Shown one piece after another: positions 18,851-27,331 of a stretch of DNA of 64,000 bases. Within the stretch, counting starts at the first letter, position 1, and each line of letters begins with the position of its first letter. The stretch comes from Flavobacterium eburneipallidum (GTDB taxonomy: Bacteria > Bacteroidota > Bacteroidia > Flavobacteriales > Flavobacteriaceae), in assembly GCF_027111355.2 (NCBI RefSeq), contig NZ_CP114291.2, positions 1,736,001 through 1,800,000 of the forward strand, in the 5' to 3' direction. The notes under the pieces were generated by a model, which did no database searches, was not told where the DNA came from, and saw only the letters and a program-made list of their open reading frames with translations. The position numbers and the translations under genes are program-made.

Positions 18851-19495
18851 TTAACTAATTTTATTTTGTCTGTTATTAAGCAATAAGGCGATGTAGATTA
18901 AATCAAAAGTAGCAATTAAAATTCCTGTAACCAATAGAAAAAAATTGGGACCTCCAAATTCGTTTATTCCAACGATGCCAAACAATATTGATGGCGCAAG
19001 TGTGCCTATAAACTTACTTATGGCTATAGTTAGATTTTGTCCCTGATCACTACGCCTTTGAATAAACATTTCAATAAAAAGCACAGACATAATTAGGTTT
19101 TGAAGAAATGCCGAATAGGATGCACCTTTAACTAATCCGTATTCGTGCACAAATATATATTGAATGCAATAGGAAAATACAAGCACTATTAAACTCCATA
19201 CTAAAAATATTTTTTTCGGAAGAAAATTAGTAAAGTGTTTATATCCAAATTTGAAGTAAGTAAGCAAAATGAGAACGTCAAATAAAAACCAAATTGTATT
19301 GAAAATAACCTGAATTGACAACCCGTTTTCTCTGTATCCTAAAATAGAATGTATGGTTTCCCAAGCTATATTTAGAGCCAATGCCCAAAATGGCATTGCA
19401 TAAGTTTTTTGCTTAAAACCTAATCTTATACATTCAATGTAAACAATTGTCCAACAAATGCCAGATGTGCCACTTAAAATTAAATAGATGTCCAT
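18851..19495 (-). CDS. Pyr4-like transmembrane terpene cyclase homologue
   Basis: A 214-residue polytopic membrane protein with about seven hydrophobic helices and hardly any loops. The pattern ALALNIAWETIHS in helix 2, IWFLFDVLILL in helix 3 and ATFDLIYIALL in the last helix resembles the integral-membrane terpene cyclases typified by fungal Pyr4/PaxB. Pyr4 needs Glu63 and Asp218 for protonation. Here Glu46 and Asp198 are 152 residues apart, against 155 in Pyr4. In fungi these enzymes cyclise epoxidised meroterpenoids; bacterial homologues are mostly uncharacterised. No prenyltransferase or epoxidase gene is adjacent (menA is 24 kb away), so the substrate is unknown. A generic membrane protein of unknown function remains possible. 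Confidence 0.6.
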   Translation of the reverse strand: MDIYLILSGTSGICWTIVYIECIRLGFKQKTYAMPFWALALNIAWETIHSILGYRENGLSIQVIFNTIWFLFDVLILLTYFKFGYKHFTNFLPKKIFLVWSLIVLVFSYCIQYIFVHEYGLVKGASYSAFLQNLIMSVLFIEMFIQRRSDQGQNLTIAISKFIGTLAPSILFGIVGINEFGGPNFFLLVTGILIATFDLIYIALLLNNRQNKIS

Positions 19496-19859
19496 TCAAA
19501 TTAATTTATTATTTTTTGCAATTACAATTGATTTAGCAATTCAAAAACTAAATGTAAATATTTTTTTCGGGTTTAAAGTGTTATTTTAAATGTTTTTTAA
19601 TAGGGTTGATATAGTATTAGTTTTTGTTAAAATAATACTATAAGCATAATTATAATAAAATTAATTTTAAGATTATTATTTTTAGCCAATAAAAGAGTGA
19701 CTATTTTTAAAATAAATCTTTTTTAGACAGTTTGTAAAAGGAATTTTCTAAATATTTATTTGATGTCAAGTAGCATAAAACCTGAATTTTAAAGGTTTGA
19801 AATTCATTCAAAACTATTTTTAACCAAAAACAACCATAAGAAAAGCAGCATCTAACACA
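19496..19859. other. Intergenic region before the glycoside hydrolase operon
   Basis: A 364-base, very AT-rich gap between the divergent terpene cyclase-like and GH97 genes. I see no open frame worth calling. It holds the putative GH operon promoter at 19731-19762 and roughly 100 bases of leader before the GH97 ATG. No convincing hairpin or operator was found by eye. Confidence 0.6.
19731..19762 (+). promoter_or_regulatory. Putative promoter of the glycoside hydrolase operon
   Basis: TTTG at 19731-19734, a 20-base spacer, then TTTATTTG at 19755-19762, which matches TAnnTTTG except for one base. Spacing fits Bacteroidetes -33/-7 promoters. The leader to the ATG at 19860 would be about 90 bases. 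It is a weak match, so confidence is low. Confidence 0.35.
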
Positions 19860-21866
19860 ATGAAAAAAAAACTAATACTTCCCGTCTTATTCCTATCTAT
19901 AGGTATAAGTAATGCTCAAGGCAACAAACCAAAATCCTATGAATTGTCTTCACCAGAAGGAAAAAATAAAATTCAATTTCAACTGGTAAATAATGCGCCT
20001 AAATATAGTGTGTCTCATGGAAAAACAGTTCTGATTTCTCCTTCTGATTTAGGATTTACATTGAAGAATAATGAAGATTTAAGTACCAATTTTGAAATTA
20101 TCAAAGTAGAAAATACCTCTTTCGATGAAACTTGGGAACAGGTTTGGGGCGAAAAGAAAAAGATTAGAAATCACTACAACCAAATGGTGGTTCAGTTGCA
20201 ACAAAAAGGGCAAAACAAACGCAAATTAGAAATTCAGTTTCGTGCTTTTGATGATGGAATTGCTTTTCGATATGTTTATCCGAAGCAAAATGTAAAAGAC
20301 AGTATTTTCATTATGGATGAAAAAACGACTTTCAACCTCAAAGAGGATGGAAAAGCGTGGTGGATTCCTGCTAACAGAGCCGATAGAGATGAATATTTAT
20401 TTAAAGATTCGCCAGTGAGTACCCTAGATACGGTTTTGACACCCTTAACAATCGAAAGCAAAAGCGGATTAGCCATAAGTTTTCACGAAGCCAATTTGGT
20501 GGATTTCGCCAGTATGACATTGGTAAATACTACTGGAAATCAACTCAAATCTGATTTAGTGCCTTGGGCTGATGGTGTAAAAGTGCGTGTAAAAGATACG
20601 TTTACTTCTTCTTGGAGAACGATTCAAATTGCCGAAAAACCTACCGATTTGATTACGTCTTATTTGATTTTAAACCTCAACGAGCCTAATAAATTAAAGA
20701 GTATTAGTTATTTCAAACCTTATAAATACTTCGGGATATGGTGGGGAATGCACATCGGGAAATATTCTTTTTGGGAAGGGCCAAAACAAGGAGCAACAAC
20801 CAAACATGCCGAAGAATATATTGATTTTACCGCCAAAGAAGGTTTTCATCATCTATTGATTGAAGGCTGGAACAAAGGTTGGACACCAGCTTGGTACGAA
20901 AATAGAATGCACATGTTTAGCTTTACCAAAAGTGCCGATAATTTTGACCTAGAAAAAGTGGTAGAATATGGTAATAAAAAAGGAGTGGCACTTATTGGGT
21001 ATCATGAAACGGGTTCTAATTTGATTAATTATTTAAAAGAAATAGACGAAGGTTTTGCGTTGTACAAAAAACTAGGCATTCATTCAGTTAAAATTGGTCA
21101 TGTTGGTTCTAAATTAAATATGAAAGAATGGCATTTTGGACAATTTGGAGTGAATTATTTCAGATATGTTTTAGAAAAAGCTGCCGAATATGATTTAGCC
21201 GTTTTGTATCACGAGTCTATAAAAGATACTGGAGAGCGTAGAACATTTCCCAATATGGTTTCTAGAGAAGCAGCCAGAGGTCAGGAATACAACGCCTGGA
21301 GCGAAGGAAATCCACCAAATCACTTGACGATTCTTCCGTTTACCAGATTGCTTTCAGGGCCAATGGATTTTACGCCTGGAATTTTTGACGTTGAAGTAAA
21401 ACAAGGGTATAATGGACGTAGAGTTCACGGAACTGCGGCTCAACAATTGGCATTGTATGTAACGATTTATGCTCCAATTCAAATGATGGCAGATCTTCCT
21501 GAAAATTATGAAGGAAAACCGGCTTTACAATTCTTAAAAGATGTTCCAACGGATTGGGAAGACACCAAAGTATTAGAAGGTAAAATAGGAGAATACATTA
21601 CTACAGTTCGAAAAGATAGAAATAGTGCAGATTGGTATTTAGGAAGTATTACCAATGAAAAAGCTCGTGAGGTTAAAATTCCATTATCATTTCTAGATAA
21701 AAATACAACTTACGAAGCTCAAATTTATGCCGATGCAGAAGGAACTGATGAAACGCATAATCCATCAGCGATAGCCATTTCTAAAAAAACGGTTAAAGCT
21801 TCGGATGTATTGCAATTGAAATTAGGTGGAGCAGGAGGAACAGCCATTCGATTCAAAAAATTATAA
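19860..21866 (+). CDS. GH97 alpha-glycosidase (SusB-like, inverting type)
   Basis: A 668-residue exported enzyme (signal peptide ends ISNAQ) of glycoside hydrolase family 97: N-terminal beta-sandwich, central (beta/alpha)8 barrel, C-terminal beta domain. Catalytic and calcium-binding residues can be placed: Glu383 in GYHETGSN, Glu452 in YHESIKD, Glu470 in SREAARG and Glu476 in GQEYNAW. Their spacing (69, 18, 6) equals that of SusB Glu439, Glu508, Glu526 and Glu532 as I recall them, which points to the inverting alpha-glucosidase-type mechanism rather than the retaining alpha-galactosidase type. It is the first gene of a five-gene hydrolase operon. The substrate within that operon could be alpha-glucosyl or alpha-galactosyl side chains. 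Confidence 0.95.
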   Translation: MKKKLILPVLFLSIGISNAQGNKPKSYELSSPEGKNKIQFQLVNNAPKYSVSHGKTVLISPSDLGFTLKNNEDLSTNFEIIKVENTSFDETWEQVWGEKKKIRNHYNQMVVQLQQKGQNKRKLEIQFRAFDDGIAFRYVYPKQNVKDSIFIMDEKTTFNLKEDGKAWWIPANRADRDEYLFKDSPVSTLDTVLTPLTIESKSGLAISFHEANLVDFASMTLVNTTGNQLKSDLVPWADGVKVRVKDTFTSSWRTIQIAEKPTDLITSYLILNLNEPNKLKSISYFKPYKYFGIWWGMHIGKYSFWEGPKQGATTKHAEEYIDFTAKEGFHHLLIEGWNKGWTPAWYENRMHMFSFTKSADNFDLEKVVEYGNKKGVALIGYHETGSNLINYLKEIDEGFALYKKLGIHSVKIGHVGSKLNMKEWHFGQFGVNYFRYVLEKAAEYDLAVLYHESIKDTGERRTFPNMVSREAARGQEYNAWSEGNPPNHLTILPFTRLLSGPMDFTPGIFDVEVKQGYNGRRVHGTAAQQLALYVTIYAPIQMMADLPENYEGKPALQFLKDVPTDWEDTKVLEGKIGEYITTVRKDRNSADWYLGSITNEKAREVKIPLSFLDKNTTYEAQIYADAEGTDETHNPSAIAISKKTVKASDVLQLKLGGAGGTAIRFKKL

Positions 21867-21926
21867 TATTTTGAGAATCTGAATCTATTTTCAATGCCTG
21901 TTTAATTTAATGAATAACATTTTAAA

Positions 21927-23501
21927 ATGAATAAATACCTAGCATTATTTCTAGTATTGTGCATCAGCAATATTCAATTGTTTGGACAAAATGCCAATTT
22001 TTACAGAACCATAAAAGTAGATTACAATCAATCTGCTGGCCCAATGAATACCATGTTCAAAGAATGTATTGGAGCGGGTCGTGCCAACGAAGGATTGCGA
22101 GCCGACTGGCAACAACAACTAGCAATAGTAAAAAAAGAATGCGATTTTAAATACATTCGAATGCACGGATTATTGACAGATGATATGGGCGTTTATCGTG
22201 AAGATGCCAAAGGAAATCCAGAGTACAATTACCAGTATATTGATGCTTTGTACGATTATATTTTGAGTATCAAGATGAAACCTTTTGTCGAATTAGGATT
22301 TATGCCATCGGCTTTGGCTAGCGGCAAACAAACTATTTTTTGGTGGAAAGGCAATGTAACGCCTCCTAAAGATTATAAGAAATGGGAAGATTTAATTCGC
22401 AATTTAACCCAGCATTGGACAGAACGTTATGGAGCTGAAGAAGTGAAAACTTGGTATTTCGAAGTTTGGAACGAACCCAATTTAACTCCCGCTTTTTGGA
22501 CAGGAACTCAAGAAGAATATTTTAAATTGTATGAGCATAGTGCTCGTGCTATCAAAAGTGTAAATGGCGATTATAAAGTTGGAGGGCCAGCCACAGCAGG
22601 AGCGGGTTGGGTACCTGAAACTATTGAATTTGCTACTAAAAATAATGTTCCACTAGATTTTATTTCCACGCATACTTACGGAGTAAAACAAGGCTTTTTA
22701 GACGAATACGGAACAACAGGAACTATTTTGAGTAAAGACGAATCCAGTGTAAGTGGCGATGTTTTGAATTCCAGAAAACAAATTGCAAATTCTGCCAAAC
22801 CGAATCTGGAATTGCATTACACGGAATGGAGTTCTTCCTATACACCTGCCGACCCCGTTCATGATAGTTACCATTCGGCTGCTTATATTTTGCAAAAACT
22901 AAAACAAGTGGGTAACGCACCTACATCTATGTCCTATTGGGTTTTTACTGATATTTTTGAAGAATCCGCTCCAAGATTTACGCCTTTTCACGGAGGATTT
23001 GGATTGTTGAATACGCAAGCAATTAAAAAACCTGCTTATTTTTCGTATTCCTATTTAAACAAATTAGGAACTACCGAACTTCAAAATACCGATACTTCTT
23101 CTTGGGCGACCAAAAATAAAAAGGGAGATGTTCAATTGTTGTTTTGGGATTTTACTAATACACATCCAGGCGATTCCATTAACAATCAGCAATATTACAT
23201 TCAAGATTTACCGTCTAAATCAAAAGGAAGTGTAAAAATTGAAGTAACAGGTTTGCAAAAAGGAAAATACACATTAGAAATTTATAAAGTAGGATATAAA
23301 GTCAACGATGTTTACACGGATTATTTGGAAATGAACAAACCGAACCAATTAACCAAACAACAAGTAGAAAAACTAAAAGGGAAAAATAACGGAGAACCTA
23401 TCGCAACCGAAACTCTCGTAATGGATTCAAAAGGCAATTACAGTAAGGATTTCAAGATCAATGAAAATGATGTTTTGCTTTTGAATTTTATAAAACAATA
23501 A
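21927..23501 (+). CDS. GH39 family glycosidase (beta-xylosidase-like)
   Basis: A 524-residue exported enzyme (signal peptide MNKYLALFLVLCISNIQLFGQ) of glycoside hydrolase family 39, clan GH-A. The acid/base Glu183 lies in WNEPNL and the nucleophile Glu300 in HYTEWSS. The barrel start (FKECIGAGRANEGL, YIRMHGLL) is typical, and a beta-sandwich C-terminus follows. GH39 members include beta-xylosidases, alpha-L-iduronidases and beta-galactosidases/glucosidases; the sequence alone does not choose between them, though beta-xylosidase is the commonest annotation for this type. It lies 60 bases after GH97 and 13 before GH3, firmly in the operon. Confidence 0.9.
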   Translation: MNKYLALFLVLCISNIQLFGQNANFYRTIKVDYNQSAGPMNTMFKECIGAGRANEGLRADWQQQLAIVKKECDFKYIRMHGLLTDDMGVYREDAKGNPEYNYQYIDALYDYILSIKMKPFVELGFMPSALASGKQTIFWWKGNVTPPKDYKKWEDLIRNLTQHWTERYGAEEVKTWYFEVWNEPNLTPAFWTGTQEEYFKLYEHSARAIKSVNGDYKVGGPATAGAGWVPETIEFATKNNVPLDFISTHTYGVKQGFLDEYGTTGTILSKDESSVSGDVLNSRKQIANSAKPNLELHYTEWSSSYTPADPVHDSYHSAAYILQKLKQVGNAPTSMSYWVFTDIFEESAPRFTPFHGGFGLLNTQAIKKPAYFSYSYLNKLGTTELQNTDTSSWATKNKKGDVQLLFWDFTNTHPGDSINNQQYYIQDLPSKSKGSVKIEVTGLQKGKYTLEIYKVGYKVNDVYTDYLEMNKPNQLTKQQVEKLKGKNNGEPIATETLVMDSKGNYSKDFKINENDVLLLNFIKQ

Positions 23502-23514
23502 GTTTGAATTTATT

Positions 23515-25740
23515 ATGAAAAATAAAATAATCACATTGTCTCTTTTTGTATCCCTATCATTTGCAGGATTTCATTCGAATGCGCAAGCTGTAAAAAGCAC
23601 AAAATTGCAAGAAACTCCAAAATCATTAAGTTCTACCTACGATACCGAAATCGATAAGTTAGTAGCTCAAATGACATTAGAAGAAAAAATTGGAATGTTG
23701 CACGGTAACACTATGTTTTCTTCTGGTGGTGTCGAGCGATTGGGAATTCCAGAACTAAAAATGGCGGATGGTCCTTTGGGCGTTCGGGAAGAAATTTCTA
23801 GAAACAATTGGTCGGCTGCGGGTTGGACTAATGATTTTGCTACTTATTATCCTGCTGCAGGAGCTTTGGCTGCGACTTGGGATACTGGATTGGCGGGTCT
23901 ATTTGGAAGCAGTATTGGACAAGAAATGCGTGCCAGAAATAAAGATATGTTGCTTTCGCCAGCCATCAATATTGTTAGAACGCCACTCGGAGGAAGAACC
24001 TATGAATACATGACCGAAGATCCTTTTTTGAACAAAAAAATGGCGGTATCATTGATTGTTGGATTACAAAATAATGATGTTATGGCTTGTGTCAAACATT
24101 ATGCAGCCAATAATCAGGAAACCAATCGGGATTTTGTGGATGTGCTGATTGATGAACGAACCTTACGTGAAATTTATCTTCCAGCCTTTGAAGCCGCTGT
24201 AAAAGAAGCGAATGCTTACAGTATCATGGGAGCTTACAACAAGTTTAGAGGTGATTATTTGTGTGAGAACGATTATATGTTAAACAAAATTCTACGTGAC
24301 GAATGGGGATTCCAAGGCGTTGTAGTTTCGGATTGGGCAGCGGTTCATAGCACAGTAAAATCATTGAAAAATGGTTTGGATATCGAAATGGGAACACCAA
24401 AACCGTTTAAGGATTTTTTCTTTGCCGATAAATTAATCGCTGCGGCAAAAGCAGGAGAGGTTTCAGAAGCCGAAATTGATATTCACGTCAAAAGAATTTT
24501 AAAAGTCCTGTTTCAAGTAAAAGCCATTGGCGGCAAAGACCGTATTACAGGAAGTATTGCCACCGAAGCGCATTATCAAGATGCTTACAAAATTGCTGCT
24601 GAATCGATAGTTTTATTGAAAAACGAAAAAAATGCTTTGCCTTTACAATTGGACGGAGTAAAAACAATTGCAGTTATTGGAAATAATGCCACCAAGAAAA
24701 ACGCCTTGGGTGGATTTGGCGCAGGTGTAAAAACCAAAAGAGAAATTACACCTTTAGAAGGTTTGAAAAATAGGTTACCCAATTCCATCAAAATCAATTA
24801 TGCCGAAGGCTATTTAGAGCGATATGAGAAAAAAAACAAAGGTAATCTCGGGAATATTACGGCTAATGGTCCTGTAACCATCGATCAATTGGACGCTGCT
24901 AAATTGCAAGAAGCGATTGAAGCAGCTAAAAATTCCGATGTAGCTATAGTTTTTGCAGGTTCGAATCGTGATTATGAAACCGAAGCTTCGGATCGTAGCA
25001 GTTTGAAATTACCATTTGGTCAAGAAGAATTAATCCAAAAAATTGTAGCCGTTAATCCGAGAACGATTGTGGTCATGGTCGCTGGAGCACCTTTTGACAT
25101 TGATGCGGTTAGTAAAAAAACTTCAACTTTGATTTGGTCTTGGTTCAATGGTTCCGAAGGTGGAAATGCCTTGGCAGATGTGTTGTTAGGAAAAGTAAAT
25201 CCTTCTGGAAAATTGCCATGGACAATGCCTAATAAGATTGAAGATTCATCTGCTCATGCCACCAATAGTTTTCCTGGCGATAAATCGGTGACTTATTCAG
25301 AAGGAATTTTGGTTGGTTACCGTTGGTTTGATACCAAAAAAGTTACGCCTTTGTATCCTTTTGGTTATGGTTTGTCTTATACTAGTTTTGCTTTTAATAA
25401 TGTTAAAACCGATAAAAAAATATATTCCGAAGACGAAACCATTCAAGTTTCAGTAACTGTTAAAAACATTGGTAAAGTAGAAGGAAAAGAAGTAGTTCAA
25501 GTCTATACTTCTAAATCCGATTCGAAAATTTCTCGGGCGGCTCAAGAGTTGAAAGGTTTTCAGAAAGTTGATGTTAAGCCAGGAGATTCCTGTATAGTTC
25601 CAATTCATATTCCTGTAAAAGAATTGGCTTATTATAATGTTGAAACCAAAAAATGGACGGTTGAGCCTGGAAAATATACTCTCAAAATAGGTAACTCATC
25701 CAGAGATATTAAGCAAGAAGTTGTCGTGATCATTAAGTAA
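23515..25740 (+). CDS. GH3 beta-glucosidase
   Basis: A 741-residue exported enzyme of glycoside hydrolase family 3. Layout: signal peptide (ends HSNAQA), N-terminal barrel with KMADGPLGVRE, substrate-site KHYAANNQE and nucleophile Asp273 in VVVSDWAAVH. A C-terminal alpha/beta sandwich (SNRDYETEASDRSSLKLP) and a fibronectin III-like domain (PFGYGLSYTSFAF onward) follow. It would release terminal beta-glucose (or xylose) from oligosaccharides made by the GH5 enzyme. It sits in the operon 13 bases after GH39. Length and all key motifs are normal. Confidence 0.96.
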   Translation: MKNKIITLSLFVSLSFAGFHSNAQAVKSTKLQETPKSLSSTYDTEIDKLVAQMTLEEKIGMLHGNTMFSSGGVERLGIPELKMADGPLGVREEISRNNWSAAGWTNDFATYYPAAGALAATWDTGLAGLFGSSIGQEMRARNKDMLLSPAINIVRTPLGGRTYEYMTEDPFLNKKMAVSLIVGLQNNDVMACVKHYAANNQETNRDFVDVLIDERTLREIYLPAFEAAVKEANAYSIMGAYNKFRGDYLCENDYMLNKILRDEWGFQGVVVSDWAAVHSTVKSLKNGLDIEMGTPKPFKDFFFADKLIAAAKAGEVSEAEIDIHVKRILKVLFQVKAIGGKDRITGSIATEAHYQDAYKIAAESIVLLKNEKNALPLQLDGVKTIAVIGNNATKKNALGGFGAGVKTKREITPLEGLKNRLPNSIKINYAEGYLERYEKKNKGNLGNITANGPVTIDQLDAAKLQEAIEAAKNSDVAIVFAGSNRDYETEASDRSSLKLPFGQEELIQKIVAVNPRTIVVMVAGAPFDIDAVSKKTSTLIWSWFNGSEGGNALADVLLGKVNPSGKLPWTMPNKIEDSSAHATNSFPGDKSVTYSEGILVGYRWFDTKKVTPLYPFGYGLSYTSFAFNNVKTDKKIYSEDETIQVSVTVKNIGKVEGKEVVQVYTSKSDSKISRAAQELKGFQKVDVKPGDSCIVPIHIPVKELAYYNVETKKWTVEPGKYTLKIGNSSRDIKQEVVVIIK

Positions 25741-25781
25741 TCAAACACTTTTCAAATTATTAATTTTATAGATTAAATAAA

Positions 25782-27293
25782 ATGATTGAATCAATTAAAA
25801 ATAAAGTGTTTACAGTTATATTCAGTACGCTTTTTTTTGGAATTATGGCTTGCAGCAGCGATTCTTCTTCTGAAAATACTGTGGATAAATCCCTTGCTGT
25901 AAGTGCAGCTTCCCTTAATTTTTTAAGTGCAGGAAACAGTGCCAGTTTTACCATCACAACAAATGTTGATGCTTGGACAATTACCAATCCAGATGCGAGT
26001 TGGATTCAGTTGAACAAAATTTCAGGAGCCTCGGGTACAACGATTGTGAATGTAACAGTTTTAGCCAATACAACCACAACAGTTCGAACTGCTACTTTAA
26101 CAGTGAATTCAACACAAACGACTGCGGTCAATATTGTACTTACCCAAGCAGCAGGTGTAGTTGTTCCTCCAGTTACAGCCTTGTATCCAAGTTATAATAC
26201 CAATCCCATTGCGGCTGATGCAACCGGAATGACTAGCAATGCAACACAATTAGCAGCAAAGATAAAGCTGGGTTGGAACATCGGAAATACGCTTGAAGCA
26301 ATTGGTGGAGAAACTGCTTGGGGCAATCCAAAAGTAACTAAAGCCTTAATTGATTTGGTTAAAGCCAATGGGTTTAATGCTGTTAGAATACCTTGTTCAT
26401 GGAATCAAAATTTAGAGAATACTACAACCGCAAAAATTAAAACGGAATGGCTTAACCGAGTGAAAGAAGTAGTTCAGTATTGTGTGGACAATGATATGTA
26501 TGTGGTGCTAAATATTCATTGGGACGGTGGTTGGTTAGAAAACAATTGTACCGAAGTCAAAAAAGTAGAAAATAATGCCAAACAAAAAGCGTTTTGGGAA
26601 CAAATCGCGACTCATTTGCGAGATTTTGATGAACATTTACTTTTTGCAGGTGCTAACGAACCTAATGTTGAAAATGCTACCGAAATGGCAGTTTTAAATT
26701 CCTATCATCAAACATTTATTGATGCCGTTCGTTCTACAGGCGGAAAAAATGCCAACAGAATTTTAGTCATTCAAGGACCTACAACCGATATAGAAAAAAC
26801 CAATAAATTGATGCTCACTTTGCCAACAGATAAAGTTGCCAATCGCATGATGGTTGAGGTTCATTATTATAGCCCATGGAATTTTGCAGGTTTGACCAAA
26901 GATGAAACTTGGGGGAAAATGGCTTATTATTGGGGATCAAATTATCTTTCTGCAACAGACACTCAAAGAAATGCTAGTTTTGGAGAAGCCGATTTAGAAA
27001 AACTTTTTAAGTCCATGAAAACGCAATTTGTTGACAAAGGAATTCCTGTTTTATTGGGAGAATTTGGAGCAATTCGCCGTACTACTCTGACAGGCGATGC
27101 TTTAACATTGCATTTGAATTCAAGAGCTTATTATTTGAAAACCGTAGTAAAACAAGCCAAAGCCAATGGAATATTGCCTTTTTATTGGGATGAAGGAAGC
27201 CTTGGAAATAATGGTTTTGGAATTTTCAATAGAACAAATAATACGGTTTATGATACTCAAGTTTTGACTGCATTACTCGATGGATTGAAATAA
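25782..27293 (+). CDS. BACON-GH5 endo-beta-glucanase lipoprotein
   Basis: A 503-residue lipoprotein (lipobox IMAC, then Ser/Asp-rich residues compatible with surface export). Residues about 38-130 form a BACON domain (AASLNFLSAGNSASFTITTN, ASWIQLNKISG, TATLTVN), a carbohydrate- or mucin-binding module confined mainly to Bacteroidetes. The catalytic GH5 barrel follows, with acid/base Glu293 in GANEPNVEN and nucleophile Glu427 in LLGEFGAI, plus LGWNIGNTLEA and FYWDEGS. The same BACON-GH5 arrangement occurs in the Bacteroides ovatus xyloglucanase BoGH5A, so a GH5_4-type endo-xyloglucanase or endoglucanase is the best guess. It is probably the only surface-located endo-enzyme of the operon. Confidence 0.92.
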   Translation: MIESIKNKVFTVIFSTLFFGIMACSSDSSSENTVDKSLAVSAASLNFLSAGNSASFTITTNVDAWTITNPDASWIQLNKISGASGTTIVNVTVLANTTTTVRTATLTVNSTQTTAVNIVLTQAAGVVVPPVTALYPSYNTNPIAADATGMTSNATQLAAKIKLGWNIGNTLEAIGGETAWGNPKVTKALIDLVKANGFNAVRIPCSWNQNLENTTTAKIKTEWLNRVKEVVQYCVDNDMYVVLNIHWDGGWLENNCTEVKKVENNAKQKAFWEQIATHLRDFDEHLLFAGANEPNVENATEMAVLNSYHQTFIDAVRSTGGKNANRILVIQGPTTDIEKTNKLMLTLPTDKVANRMMVEVHYYSPWNFAGLTKDETWGKMAYYWGSNYLSATDTQRNASFGEADLEKLFKSMKTQFVDKGIPVLLGEFGAIRRTTLTGDALTLHLNSRAYYLKTVVKQAKANGILPFYWDEGSLGNNGFGIFNRTNNTVYDTQVLTALLDGLK

Positions 27294-27331
27294 AATGTAC
27301 TATTTTTATAGAATTAATTAAAAACGAAAAA

